Below, piece after piece: positions 23,720 to 36,182 of a stretch of DNA of 64,000 nucleotides. The DNA comes from Eulemur rufifrons (Eukaryota; Chordata; Mammalia; Primates; Lemuridae): assembly GCF_041146395.1 (NCBI RefSeq), contig NC_090989.1:50184501-50248500 (forward strand). Reading direction: 5' to 3'. A program made the translations under genes and the position numbers. The notes beneath the pieces are model-generated. The model searched no databases and was not told where the DNA came from. It saw only the letters and a list, made by a program, of their open reading frames with translations. Positions within the stretch are counted from its first letter, which is position 1. Each line of letters opens with the position of its first letter.

Positions 23720-24235
23720 TCCACTTCTTCATGTTAAGTTTGTGCTTTCTGCTGGATCATTCATAACAGCACACAAACATGTTGACCTCACTATCCCTGC
23801 CAGCTCTTGCTCCGTTTCTTGCTCTCTTTGTAACAAAACTCCTCAAAGAGTTGCTATATTGCCTCCAATTCATCACCTATTATTATCTTTTAAACCCACT
23901 TCCTATTCCCCCCCCCCACCCGCACAACAGCTCAATGAAATTGCTTTTGTCAAGGTCACTAAAATTTCTCAGACCCAATCTTATCTGACCAATCTGCAAC
24001 ATTTGAAGTAGTTGATCCTTTTCTAATCCTTGATAAGATTTTTCCCCTTCATTTCCAAGACTCTCACCTCTTTTACTTTTCCCTTTCTACTTCGTTGATT
24101 GCTCCTCTTCTGTACTCATTTTTGGTTCTTCCTGGTCTACCAGATGACTTCATGTTTTAATAATGAAGATCTCAGTTTTAGGTCCTCTTGTCTTCCCTAT
24201 CATGCCCTATCAACTATAAATTTCTAAGAAAGAAC
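23720..24235 (+). pseudogene. L2 LINE reverse-transcriptase fragment, broken
   Basis: Conceptual translation gives L2-like reverse transcriptase pieces in two frames. The frame at 23779 gives FVTKLLKELLYCLQFITYY, matching the K-LLE-L region. After a C run at 23911-23919 the match moves to another frame (ALAKVT-like as EIAFVKVTK, then LQHLK in place of the usual L-S-A-A-F-D start). The nucleotide order continues to GGTCCTCTTGTCTTCC at 24181. The C run may have caused or marked the frameshift. It is a fossil with no catalytic integrity. Confidence 0.7.
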
Positions 24236-24244
24236 AGTGCAAAA

Positions 24245-24985
24245 TGACCAAGATTTTTTAAATCAGCTTGTATAATCAGGATTTAAGGCCAAGAATGTAC
24301 AAATATACCAATACAAAAGAATATGTAACAAAGATACAGATCTTAAAAGCAAGCCCACATATAGATAAAATTTTTACATATCATAAAGAAAACATTATAA
24401 ATCAATGGTAAAAGATTGAAATGTATAGTAAATGGTATTGGTGTGTATGGTTAGCCACATAGTAAATGAAATAAAAATTATCTTTCTCACATCATACCCC
24501 AAAATAAAGTCCAATTAAATTCAGGAGCCAATAGTGAAAAACAGTTACTTCAAAACTTTTAATAGGCTTTATGGAAAACTTTTAATCAATTAATAATAAA
24601 TTCATAATAAATCCATAATAGAGAAAAATTTCATAGAAACTAAAGAATATGTTGACAAGTTGGACTACATTAGTATTAAAATTCCTGCACACTAAGAAAA
24701 CGGTAAACAAAAATTAAAAGAATAGAACATTGTATCTGCAATTCTCACGTCACCAAAGTATAGTAAGAAAAAAGTATTTTAAATGTCCATAAATACATAA
24801 TAAAAAGACATAAAACTTTAATGTAAAAAGAGAAAAGATGTTAACATGCATATCAAAGGAGAAAATATAGTCAATCTCAATACTACTTGTGGAACTGAAA
24901 ATTAAAACAAACTACAATGAAATAATATAAGAAAAATTTCCACGCAATAAGTTATTTTCAAATATTTAAATTGTACTTTCAACCT
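24245..24985 (+). repeat. L1M LINE, ORF2 3' part, segment 1
   Basis: GACAAGTTGGACTACATTAG (24654), AAAATTCCTGCACACTAAG, AATGTCCATAAATACATAATAAAAAG (trimmed) and AAAAGAGAAAAGATGTTAAC follow old L1 ORF2 C-terminal order. It is the first of several pieces of one element that continues after each later insertion (25225, 26125, 26557). Confidence 0.7.
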
Positions 24986-25200
24986 TCCAGAAACTATGCC
25001 AAGTACTCAACTTTTATTAAATCCTTTTATTCTCATGACAAAACTTTGAAAAACGTTTTATTATCATTCTCATTTTGAAGATGAGGAAATTGATGTAAAT
25101 AGAAGTTGAGTCATTGGCCTTGGACATAAAGCTAGTAGGTAGCAAAGCTTGAATTGCAATCAATTCTAGCTCCAAGGTGTATCATTTATCCCTATTCTTC
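24986..25200 (-). repeat. MIR SINE, antisense
   Basis: GCCAAGTACTCAACTTTTATT, CATTCTCATTTTGAAGATGAGG, AAAGCTAGTAGGTAGCAAAGC and CAATTCTAGCTCCAAGGTG (trimmed) are in antisense MIR order. It lies within the L1M. Confidence 0.8.
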
Positions 25201-25224
25201 GCTAGCTCTCTGAAGAACCTGATG

Positions 25225-25576
25225 ATTCCAAGTCTTGGTGAGAATGTTGAATAGAAACTTTCACTACTGGTGGAAATGTCCATTGATAATAAACAGACAT
25301 TTTGGAGAAGTAATTGGCCCTATTTAACAAAGCTGAAGATTTTCATTCACTAATATCTAGGAATGATCTTTCTAGAAAATATCCTAAGATATATTTCACA
25401 CATGAGCACAAAAGACATATATAAGAGTATTCATCGAAGTACCATTTATAAAGATGAAAAATCAGAAACACTGTAATTAATAATATCTTCAGTACAAAAG
25501 AATGAATTTTTTGAAAATGTGATATTCCACCAATAAAACACTTCAAAGCAGTTAAGTGGGAATGAAATGAGTAAAG
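25225..25576 (+). repeat. L1M LINE, segment 2 (ORF2 end)
   Basis: It continues segment 1: CTTGGTGAGAATGTTGAATAG, ACTACTGGTGGAAATGTCC, GGAGAAGTAATTGGCCC, AAAGCTGAAGATTTTC and GAGTATTCATCGAAGTACC. The order is correct for the end of L1 ORF2 and the start of the 3' UTR. Confidence 0.75.
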
Positions 25577-26124
25577 GTATTTGTGATAGTTAATTGTATT
25601 TATCAACTTTAATGGGCCATGGTGTACCCAAACATTTTGTTAAACATTATTCTGGATGTGTCTGTGGAAATGTTTCTGCATGAGATGAATAGCTATGCCA
25701 GTAAACTGAGTAAAGCACATTGCCTTTCTTGGTGTGGGTGGGCCCTATCCAATTAGCTGAAGGCCTGAATGGAACAAAAAGGCTAACTCTTCCAAGACTA
25801 AAAAGATGTTTTTCCTGCCAGACCACTTGACCTGAGACATCAGTCTTTTCTTGCCTTCAAACTTGAATTGAAACTGGCTCTTCTTAGATACGCATCCTAC
25901 CAGTTTTCACACTGGAACTTACACCATCAGCTTTCTTGGTTCTCTGGGGCCTTTGGACTGGAGCTACATCAGCCTTTTTCTGTCTCCAGCTTGCCACTGA
26001 CGATTCTGGGATTTCTCAGCCTCATAATGACATGAGCCAATTTCTTATAATAAACTTCTTTTTCTCTATATATGTACATGCCTTTGGCTTTGTTTATCTG
26101 GAGAACTCTCATTAATACAGTATT
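25577..26124 (+). repeat. Solo LTR, ERVL (MLT2-type), with target duplication
   Basis: The LTR (25582-26119) starts TGTGATAGTTAATTG and ends TTAATACA, giving TG...CA termini. It is flanked by the perfect 5-bp direct repeat GTATT (25577-25581, 26120-26124), the length expected for ERVL. Inside are GGATGTGTCTGTGGAAATG, GTGTGGGTGGGCCCTATCC, CTTCTCAGCCTC-like sequence at 26013 and the polyadenylation word AATAAA (26049). No internal retroviral region remains. It inserted into the L1M element, whose sequence resumes after it. Confidence 0.9.
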
Positions 26125-26190
26125 AATATGGATAAATCTCACCAACCAAAATTAAAAGAGTTGAAAAATAAGACATAGTAGATGATTCCA
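26125..26190 (+). repeat. L1M LINE, segment 3
   Basis: ATGGATAAATCTCACCAACC and GTAGATGATTCCATTCAC continue the old L1 3' UTR between the LTR and the Alu. Confidence 0.65.
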
Positions 26191-26556
26191 TTCACTTAAA
26201 AAAATTTTTTATTTTTTTATTTTTTTGAGACAGAGTCTCGCTTTGTTGCCCGGGCTAGAGTGAGTGCCGTGGCGTCAGCCTAGCTCACAGCAACCTCAAA
26301 CTCCTGGGCTTAAGTGATCCTACCGCCTCAGCCTCCCGAGTAGCTGGGACTACAGGCATGCGCCACCATACCCGGCTGATTTTTGCCATATATATTTTAG
26401 TTGGCCAGATAATTTCTTTCTATTTTTAGTAGAGACGGGGTCTCGCTCTTGCTCAGGCTGGTCTCGAACTCCTGACTTTGAGCGATCCACCCGCCTCGGC
26501 CTCCCAAAGTGCTAGGATTACAGGCGTGAGCCACCGCACCGGCCTTCACTTAAAAA
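26191..26556 (-). mobile_element. Lemur-type Alu, full dimer, antisense
   Basis: Both monomers are present on the minus strand (body about 26203-26544). The low-coordinate end is a T-rich tail, followed by GAGACAGAGTCTCGCTTTG, GCCTAGCTCACAGCAACC, the lemur-type linker TATATATTTTAGTTGGCCA, GTAGAGACGGGGTCTCGC and an end in CGCACCGGCC. The 12-bp target duplication TTCACTTAAAAA is perfect (26191-26202, 26545-26556). Low divergence and many surviving CpGs make it one of the youngest insertions. It is the strongest marker of a strepsirrhine source. The internal Pol III promoter boxes lie in the left monomer (right side in these coordinates). Confidence 0.95.
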
Positions 26557-26840
26557 TTTTGGAACATGCAAAGTTATAGTCTATGTTTTTCACGTTAATC
26601 AACACAATAGTTACATATAAAATAATGCATGATATGACAATCAAAATAGAGATTACAGTAAAGAGGGAAATGAGACTGAGAATATTAAACATTCTTTATT
26701 AATTGGGAAATGTTCTAAAGTGATTATGGCAAATATTAAGATTTAATTAGACAAAGTAGTATATATATGGCTATTTGTAATATTATTTTCTAAATTTATT
26801 GGTTCACTTGAAATAAGTTTACAATAAAAAGTGAACATAT
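26557..26840 (+). repeat. L1M LINE, segment 4 (3' UTR end)
   Basis: ACAATCAAAATAGAGATTAC, GGGAAATGAGACTGAG, AATTGGGAAATGTTCTAAAG and an A/T-rich end with AATAAAAAG match an old L1 3' UTR. This closes the element begun at 24245. Confidence 0.6.
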
Positions 26841-28630
26841 AATAGTATAATTTGGAAAATATATACATACAAACATGTAACATAATAGTCATACAAAAAG
26901 AACCTTATTTTATTTATAATTTTGAAATATTTAAGTTTCCTAATTTATTTCTTAGTTGTGTTCACAAAATTTCTAATAAAAATACATATTGACAAAAGCA
27001 AATTTGATATCAGCAATTCTCCAAATTATTAAAAGTTTTGAATTACTCAACCAGCTATTGAATATGTACATTAGTTAGATTTTAGATATTGTGATTGTAA
27101 TAACTATGACATTAGATACATGTGTGAATATTAACTATATAAAAACGTTGACATATATGCTCAATAAAATCACTAAAAATTTAGATTGTACTAATTTAAA
27201 ATATATCAATATTTGTACACAAATGAAACTTGCTCTTTCTTCACATTGATACAACTTAGCCAACAATAATGGCAGAGATCTTTAAAACATACAGGTAAGT
27301 AAATTTTTAAATGTCATTCAGTATCTAGACGTGAGGGGGTTTTATACAGTTAAACATGTATTGGGAGACATCTCCAAGAACATTTTCACATTCTGCATGA
27401 TTCAGGCTTTCCAAGAAAATCACATAGTTTACAGACATTTGATTACATTCTATGGCAGAGATCTTCTCTCTTCCTTAGAGAAAATTTTAATGCATGCCAG
27501 AGTGAAGCTTTCTCTGTCATTTTCTCCAGGGTGGAAGAAGGACAGATATGCAGCTGCCCTATGTGAGAACTGACTCTTAAAATTGTAGGGTTCCTCTCCT
27601 GCCGTAGCCCCCACTGCACACCAAGGTCTGTCTGGCATAGCCACCCTGTCACCTGTGACTATTAAAGCTTGGAGAACTAGTACAAGATGCACCTCTGGCT
27701 GCTGTTTAACTTAACTGATAAATGATATGTTCTTTGATTCAGAGATCTCATGTTTATATCACAATATGGATATAGACCTAAACTTAACAATATGCAGTAT
27801 ACATGTGATTAGGTGTGTGTAATTTCTATGCAGTCAAATATATTTTATTTGTTAATTGAAACAGATAGCCCATAGTCATTTTGAAACATATAGCCTATCA
27901 TACTACTAAAGGAAATAGATTAGTAAAATCTTAATAAATTTTATTATCTTATATGAATTTATAATAGTATATTTCATATTTCTATTTATGATAAATAAAT
28001 TATAAATAAAATAATTTTTTGCAGGTCATTGTATTAAATGGGGCACACAACCAATAAGCAAAATCCATTTTCCTTATAATGTGATAGAAGAGGGGAAATT
28101 AAAGCTTTATAATTTACCGTATATCCTTTAAACCCTGTCACACAGAAATTTATCATAAATTCAGCAGAAAATGAGCCATTGAAGATTTATGTGAAGATAG
28201 TGGTAAAATCAGAGTTGTAAATTAGAACGACTAATCCATTACTACATAGGATGCATTAAAGTAGGGGTGATGAGATATAAGTGAAGTAGGTGAGAAGTGC
28301 TTAGAAAATCACAGTAAGGTAACAGATTAGTATAGAGACAGTGAAATAGCTATGAGAGTAGAAATGTAGTAGATATTGGAGAAGTAGATATGGTAATTGA
28401 ATAGAAGTTAGAGGGTCAAAGGCTTTCAAAATCTAGAAGCCAAAAATTTGGATAAATATGGAAAGGAAACAATCATTAGCTACTCATTTAACCTGACATC
28501 TGTTAGTCTAATGTGATTTTACTACACACGTATGCATTTATATGTGGGCATAATTTTGGCAGTGTGCCACAAGATAGACTAGGAGACCTTTCTAAAATGT
28601 TTTCTTTCCTCAACTCCAGTATCATTCTTC
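26841..28630. other. Unassigned sequence
   Basis: AT-rich except for 27440-27700, which is GC-richer, carries overlapping frames of 69-80 residues on both strands, and has an LTR-like texture (CCTGTGACTATTAAAGC) but no family I can name. Confidence 0.4.
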
Positions 28631-28639
28631 TGATATTCT

Positions 28640-29520
28640 TCTAAGCCTCCCTTTCCTAGTCTTCTGTGCTAGATTTTCCCTTCTAGTTAAACCAAATATT
28701 ATATACCTTAGGTATTTCGCCTAGACACTCTTATCACTCTACACATTCTTTCTTAGCAAACTCATTTAATATGCTAATAACCTGTAAATCTGTATCTGAA
28801 GCCCATACTTTTCTACTGTACTCCAGAACTATATATATAAACTGAAAATATTATCTCCATATGCATGTTTCAAATGTCATTCAAACTCAACATCATGAGA
28901 ACTAAATTATTACCTTGTCAAAAAGTAGAAATAATTTTTTAAAAATCTCACAACTACCATTTTCCCACACTTGCCATCTAATCAATCACCTTTTATTTCC
29001 ACATGACAATTATTTCTCAAAATGTTGAATTTCTCACCTTTCTGATTGCTGCATACTGGTGCAAGTCACTATCCTTTCTCCTAATGAGTCTATACTTCTC
29101 CTATTCTTTTCCAATCTGTTTTATATATTCCAGAAAGATATTTTTGAAATATAAATTGGATCATTTCACCCAACTTTTTAAAAATCTTTCAATGGCTTTC
29201 TATAAAATAAATAAGATAAAGACCAAAATCCTATTCTCATACACAGAGTTTTGAATTTTTAAATTCTTTTTCTCCAGCAAAAATCCTCTATGTTTTTGCC
29301 AAGGGTCTTAAATTAACTCTCACACTAGATTCACTTATACTGTTTTATGTTTCCATAGTATCCCATACTTCAACTTTTGTAACATATTAAACTTCTAATT
29401 TCTAGATCAATGTTTATCTTCTCCACTAAACTGTAACACAAATCACCATTTGTTCACCATTATATCCTCCAGGCTCAAAACAGTGCTTGAAAAATAGTAG
29501 ACCCAAAAGTATTTGCTTAT
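28640..29520 (+). repeat. L2 LINE, sense, 3' end present
   Basis: GATCATTTCACCCAAC, AATCTTTCAATGGCTTTC and AAGACCAAAATCC (29159-29232) are L2 landmarks. They are followed by CTCCACTAAACTGTAAC, CACCATTATATCCTCCAGG and AAACAGTGCTTGAAAAATAG at the 3' tail. The 83-residue frame at 29003-29254 is part of this remnant. Confidence 0.75.
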
Positions 29521-29784
29521 TTACTTACTTCCTTAATTAATTAATATTGTGTATAGCTGTTAAACTTATTCATTAATATAGATGCAATGGATTTCTACAA
29601 AACTGCTAATGTTAATAAACAATAAAAACACCAGTCTTATGGTTAATTTTTGGTTCTAATTTATTTTTCTAAAATTTGATTAATCAACAGAAGAGAAATG
29701 AACCATGGATATTTTTATACTCAAACACCACTTGACAGACACACAAATGAAATGAAATAAGTATGTCAAAAAGCTGTCTGCGCT
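29521..29784. other. Unassigned AT-rich sequence
   Basis: A TTAC and TTAA-rich start (29515-29545) is followed by featureless AT-rich DNA. Confidence 0.4.
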
Positions 29785-30425
29785 CCCATAATTATTGTAG
29801 TGCTGTTCACAATAGCCAAGACATGGAAGCAAGTTAAGTGTCCATCAATAGATGAATGGATACAAAATTTGGTATATTTACACAATGAAATATTATTCAG
29901 CCATAGAAATAGAATGAAATACTGTCATTTGTGGCAACATGGATGAACCCAGAAGATATCATATTAAGTGAAATAATCCAGGAACAGAAAGACAAATATA
30001 CCACATGGTCTCACTCATATGTGGAATCTAAAAAAGTTGATCTCATAGATGTAGAGAGTAGAATAATGATTACCAGAAGCTGGGAAGGGTAGTGGGTAAA
30101 GGAGAATGAGAAGAGGCTGATCAATGGGTACAATGTAACAGCTAGAAAGGAGAAATAAGTTCTAGAGTTCCATTGCAGAGTAAAATGGCTACAATTAACA
30201 ATAATATATTGCACATTTCAAAATAGAGGAAAAGATTTTGAATGTTTTTACCACAAAGAAACAATGAATGTTTGAGGAGACAGATATGCTAATTATCCTA
30301 ATTTGATTATTACACATTGTACACATGTGATAAAACATCATACCCTACCATCACAAATATATACGATTATATTGCACATATTTATTGTACAATTATTATG
30401 TATCAAAAACAAAATTTTAAAAATA
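29785..30425 (+). repeat. L1 3' end (L1MA/L1P-like), 5'-truncated
   Basis: It starts in the ORF2 end (GTTCACAATAGCCAAGACATG, AAGTGTCCATCAATAGATG, ATGAAATATTATTCAGCC). The 3' UTR follows with GAGAGTAGAATAATGATTACC, GGATATGCTAATTATCC-like sequence at 30283 and GTACAATTATTATGTATC before A-rich sequence. It looks moderately diverged and dead. Confidence 0.85.
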
Positions 30426-30429
30426 TCCC

Positions 30430-33150
30430 TGCTGTTCAAACAAGTCCATGATACAGAAGTGGTAGCCTATTTTATTATTTTTTTAACACCACTTTGAATC
30501 AAGGAAAATTAAGTTACACAGAGGTTGCTAAGCCAACAACTTCCCTAGGTTGGGAAGGTAATAGACTATAAGTCAGGATAAGTAAAGAAAGGTTTGAATA
30601 ATACATATCAAGGCATTATAGTCTCAAGTGTCACTAAACTACGAAGGCTGATGAACATTTTTCAGGCATTGTTAATAATCCTACCATACGCTTGTGCCAT
30701 TAGTGGACTAGAGCAATTCAATGATTCACCACCCACACCAGTAATCTTTCATTTCCAATGCTATTTATTCAGAGGATAATATTAATTAAATCAGTTATAT
30801 AGAGATATAGCTTCATCAGGTATAAAAGCAAACATTTGAAGTACTTTCATCAAGACTGATATTAATATCAGGTTCATCTACAAAATCCCCTGAGTACCTG
30901 AAGAACATATACTTTAGGTTTGTAAAAATGTTAGGTTTCAACATTTCAATTTATTCAAGTATTTTGTTTCATTTCCATAATCTGTTTTTATGCACTGTCT
31001 TTTTATTTTTAAAAATGAGAGTGAGTTGAAATTAATTGCTCAGTTGCATGAGCTCTGATAATTACAAAATTCTCACAGGGTTTGTAAAGCACACTTCATT
31101 ATAAGAGATGCTTCTGAGTGAAAAAAAAAAAAAATCCAAAACTGACTTTAATATGGTTTTATGTATGAATGTCCTTTCAGTGAAAAAAGAGTATCCCAAA
31201 CTTTGGTCTCATTTTAATAAAATTTTATTAATATATTTTTCCATTACAATATTCTAAATATTGTTTACTTTCAATTTTCCTTTAATGCTTACACAATTAT
31301 AGAGGCCATATCGCATAGTCTTCAGGAAGTCCATTCTTCTGCAAACTTCTTCATGTCATATAATTTATGAGAACCCCAAAAGCAAGCACCTATGTGCCTC
31401 AAATTCCTCTTGTCACTTTCAGCAGCTGTTCTCATTTGGGAACACTGACGTGCCTAAAATATGCACGTCACCTCTTTCCACTAGTAACTGCCTTCCTGAA
31501 GGTCCTGTCACTCCCACAATATATGCATTGATAGCATGTCCACCTTTTTCATTAATCAAAGATTTCATTAATCAATAGCTTACATTAAGCTATTATATTT
31601 TTGAAATATTTTTACTGAAAGAATAGAAGTACAGCAGAACGAATGGCTCATGTCCCTGCTTAGTTCTCAGCGCACTGAAATGAGGAAAGCTAGCTCAGGC
31701 TCCACCAAAGTTATCTCACCACTTTAGTATCCCAGAACAACTCTGATTCCATCCTAGAGACAAAAAAAAAAAAATCTCTGCTTCAATTCAAGATTTCATC
31801 CTTTCTTGTCCCAGAATCTAATACTTCTCAAGAGGATTTTAAATTCTTTTTCTAGGGAAATTCCCATCTCCACCTCGAAAACAGTGTCTAGGAATCAAGG
31901 CAAATGTACTACTAGACATTATTTTCTGTATCTGGCCTTTACAACATTAAATAGCATTGCATATGGCACGTCAATAGAGCAGCACAAATTGCATCATGAC
32001 AGCCTCAATCCAGACCAACAGCCTTTGTTCCAGGATGTTATGAAGACACTCTCAGCCTTACATGTTCTTTCTGAGATTATCTGTTCTTCCAACAAATGCA
32101 AGTAAATGTTTGAATGTAAAGAACACCATCTCCTAAGAACAAATAACAGTTTTCAGTCATGGGATAGCATAAATCCAGATTCAAGGGAAAAAAAAAAAGT
32201 GTTTTCTCTGTCTCAGTAGGGATGCAGACTTGCATAAGATAAACCTGACTTCCATCATTAAAAAAAGAACATCTTGGCTGGAAGCAGCATTTTAATTACT
32301 TCCCTTTTTCAGGGTTACTCTATAAAGAGAAAGCAGATATTTGCTTATAAACTCATAAGAGAGAGAGAGCAAAGCAGCAGTAAGCTTCCCAGACAATGCA
32401 AACAAACACAAAGTCCAATTTCTACCCGCAGTCACAGCAACCCCACGCAAACCCCCAAATGGCAGACTTCAAGCTTTATCATTTTTAAAACTAAATCATT
32501 CCTAGAGACACACACACTTCCAGAAAAGTGACAGTCATTGACTCCCTTTTCTTATTCTCCAAGGAAAGCTGACATGCTATAAACTTCCTAAAACTTATGT
32601 TGCCTTCTGTCATGATCACCTCTAATTAAGCTCCCTCCTATTATATCCTGTAAATCACTAATCAATTAATCATGGATCACCTTGGAAAATCTTTTCTCTT
32701 GTTTCACAGTATTTCTTTTAATAATCCTTTTTGTCTTATATCCTCAACTCAATTTTGTGCTTGGAGGGTACAATTGTGTGTGAGGGGGAGGTTTGTGTGT
32801 CTCTGAAATTACCTTGAACTATATCTCTGTACTCAATAGGTGGCCAGTAAATATGTGTCAATCTTATTCTTTGAATACGTTCAGACTAATATATTCTCTA
32901 CTGTATTTTATTAACCCATCATGCTCATCATATTATCTACAAATTATCTTTAATTTGATACCACTGAAGGTTAAATATATGATCTCATACAATACTGTCA
33001 TCCTGTCTGCTAAATTACAAATGACTCCAAATTTTAATAATGCTTTCTTTATTATTGCCCAGACAATTATCCAATAGTTTGTCTAAAAATTTACCTGAGA
33101 CAGTCTATGAAACTATACTTCTCTCTTCAATTCCTCTGTGTCTCTCTTAG
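30430..33150. other. Mostly unassigned sequence
   Basis: No feature I can defend. Frames of 60-99 residues exist (largest 31806-32105 plus) without known motifs. Short A runs lie at 31122, 31762 and 32190. 32400-32530 is C/A-rich. Confidence 0.45.
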
Positions 33151-33159
33151 CTTAGTACT

Positions 33160-33700
33160 CAACTTAGAATATTCTAAGGACTAATAATTTCCCATGCCTC
33201 TAGGCAATGAACATAACTGTTCATTATTTCCACTAACTCCATCAACATATTGGTGAACACAAAATTGATTTTACTATCATCTAGCTTAAAATATTCCAAT
33301 GTTTTTATATTATAACCTTAACTTGGCATCAGAGATCTTCACAATCTGATTCCATTTTTCCTTTTTGGTCTATACCCACCAAATTATATTATATACAGTG
33401 CATCCTCCCATGAAAAATTTTTGCTTCCCCTTAGATACAGCACTTACTTGGTACGTGTATATATTTTGGCATAAACAAAAGCATGTCAGTACATTTTATT
33501 CCTGCAAAAACCCATTAGTCCTCCAAACACAAGTTATATATTACCTCCAATGTAAATTCATCCATGTCTCTTCCAGGTAGAATTATTAACAGCTCTCTAA
33601 TATGTATTTCTATAGCACTTTGTTCAAGTCTCAGTTATAGTACTTATAATGTTCATTGTGTTTTATTTCCTTATATATATATGTCTTTTTTCCTTGTTTT
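33160..33700 (+). repeat. L2 LINE, sense, with 3' part
   Basis: AAAATATTCCAATGTTTTTA, GAGATCTTCACAATCTGATTCC (trimmed), TAAATTCATCCATGTCTC, AGGTAGAATTATTAAC and ATAGCACTTTGTTCAAGTC with AGTACTTATAATG follow L2 order. It is diverged and non-coding. Confidence 0.65.
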
Positions 33701-34139
33701 TGAATGGAAATAACTACATATTTATATGCCGAAAACTTAGCTTCATTTCAAGAACAATCATTGGTACCATGGCAGAAGAAAAGCATAAATTTCCATAACT
33801 AAAGATATAAGTTGAAATTTAAAATGTATTATTGGATTCAAGTCTGAGACTCGACATCAACCAACTGTAAGGAAATATTTGAACCTCCCCTCCTGTGCGA
33901 TTACCTATAATGCAGAACTTGTAACACTTATGTAATTGTATGGTCATAATTATCAATGGAGTTTATATTTGTACATGGAAGTCTCTTTTAAATGAAACGT
34001 TTTATTGTGTTAAAATAGTTGATTAAATAAATTCTTTAAATTCAACACTTCCATAATTTTGCTATGTGATTTAGCTGTGGCCAATGAACCTACACCCATT
34101 TAGAACAGGTCAAAAAATAAGAAACATAACATTAGATCT
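33701..34139. other. Unassigned AT-rich sequence
   Basis: Nothing recognised. TATATATA at 33674-33682 precedes it. Confidence 0.4.
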
Positions 34140-36182
34140 CCTGCTAGTACGTAAAAAGCTGCAAAGAATGTTGCTCCCACCTCAACAATAAAAAAAGAGT
34201 TGGAAAAAATACACATTCACAATGTTTTTAACACCTATCATAGAGAAGATATGTGTAAAAAATGACACCCAAGTAAGCAAGTAAATTCTAAAGGCAATCT
34301 TCTCCAAGGAGAGACAAGGTGTAAAAATTGTCATACCTGTGCCAGATCACAGGATGATGAGGCACCAGCCACCACGCAAGCAGATAAGAAAAAATAGCTA
34401 CATTTTATTAAACTGCCAAAGTCCAAGCATAGACAGTTTTGTCAGTTTGAAATAGCTGATTCCTAGCCACAAAGGAAGTCCCCACCCATTTGAAAATTCT
34501 TTCTTACAGGCCTTTGCTAGGTGAGGTAAGAAAGATGAAAAGGACATGAGCCCAGGGAGAGTGATGCAAATATACAGTAGGTAATGGGGAGCTGGGAAGA
34601 AACAGTAATTAAATACTACACACTTCTCTGGACCTTTCTCTTTTATGAAGCAAAAACCTTAAACTGCTGATGTGAGGACAGCAAAGTCTATTACATCCAG
34701 AGCACAGGCAAAGGCCTTGTGGCTAGGAGAAGAATAGAGGAACAAACTCTTTACTTCAGAAGAGGACAGGAACCACTTTGGACCTAAGACCCTATATTGA
34801 CATCAAAAAGTGTTCTCTCATCACTAGTTGAGGGGAAGAAAACTTCCATTAAAATGAATCACAGATAGAAGGCAATGCTTGACACTTTCGGAGACGAGGG
34901 GCTGGAATGGAGAAAAAACCACATTCCCAAAGCCAAGGCACACAGGATCTCCGTAAGTATGAGTCTGGATCAGAAAAAATAGAAAAGAAAACCCTGGCCC
35001 CAAAGTAATCCTAGTACATAGCAACAAGCAACAGCATTTACTGCTGAGGGAGGGTAAGGAGCATGGGTAGAGATCTCCAGCTGTGGCATAGGTATGCAGA
35101 AACACCGATAGCTGATAACTGAGAAAACTCATCCACGGATTCAAACTAAACCCAAACTACAAGCCAAGAGCAACCCAAAGTAAAGAAATCTGAAGCAAGT
35201 CGTGCCCTGAATATAATCTTCATAATAATAAAACCCACATCCAGCTTAATACCTGACTAGATGGACTCAAACCCATTCCTCACTAACAACTGAAAGAAGA
35301 GGCACAATTTTTCAAGACATGAAAAGTATTGACCTCCACTTTCACTGCTTTGATATATCTGACAATCAGTCAAAGATTACAAGACACTAAAGAAGTAAAC
35401 AAAAAACGAAAAGAAAAACAAAACAAAAGAAATATAGAATATGCCAAACCAGAGTGAAAGATGATCCTGTGTTGTTAACTATCCAATGAAAACTTAAAAA
35501 TAACTATGACTAAAATATTTTTAATGTAGTGGGAAAAAGAAAAGAGACAACATGAATGAATGGATAGGGAATTACAACAGAGATGAAAACTATATAAAGA
35601 GTCAAATATAAATGCTAGTAAAAAAAAATTTTAAAGATACAGAAAAAGAATTCATTTCACAGGCTCATAAGTAGATTCAAAACAGTTAATTAAATAATTA
35701 GAAAACTTAAAGTTAGATCAATAGAAATTATCCAGACTGAAACACAAAGAGAAAAAAGAAGGGGGCAAAGGGCAAAGAGATTATCTAGAAGCCACATAAA
35801 ATTTTAAATGGTCTAATATATGTGTAATTTAAGTTCCAGAAAGAGGAAAAAGAGAATGTAGCAGAGGATATATTTGAAGTGATAATGGTGGAGAATTTTC
35901 CAAAATAATGAAAGACATAAACAACAAATTTCATAATCCCACTCAAGATAAACTCACATACATACACACGCATGCACACACACACTATGTAAAAATATGA
36001 AAGGCAGGCAGATGGGGCGGGAATGTATTTTATATGTAAAAGGCCAAATATTTGAATTATAGCAGACTTTTTGCAGAAATTATGTAAACCAGAGGATATC
36101 TCCAAAGTACATAAGGTAAAAGCCTGTCATTCCTGAATATTACACCAATGAAAATATATTTAAAAAATGAAGGCAAAGATTT
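34140..36182 (+). repeat. L1M LINE, segment A (5' part and ORF1 remnant)
   Basis: The clearest part is 35860-36182: TATTTGAAGTGATAATGG, GAGAATTTTCCAAAATAATG and AAAGACATAAACAAC match L1 ORF1, and ATTCCTGAATATTACACC followed by AATGAAGGCAAAGATT is the ORF1 C-terminal coding region. Upstream to about 34960 fits the ORF1/5' region. 34140-34960 is included only because its A-rich, AACAATAAAAAA texture resembles old L1 5' ends. It is split from segment B by a younger L1. Confidence 0.55.

Noticed and set aside
25577..26124. A complete endogenous retrovirus
   Set aside because: Only one LTR with its target duplication is present; no gag, pol or env sequence adjoins it.
31806..32105. 99-residue plus frame as a small gene
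   Set aside because: No motif, no homology recognised, and no supporting signals.
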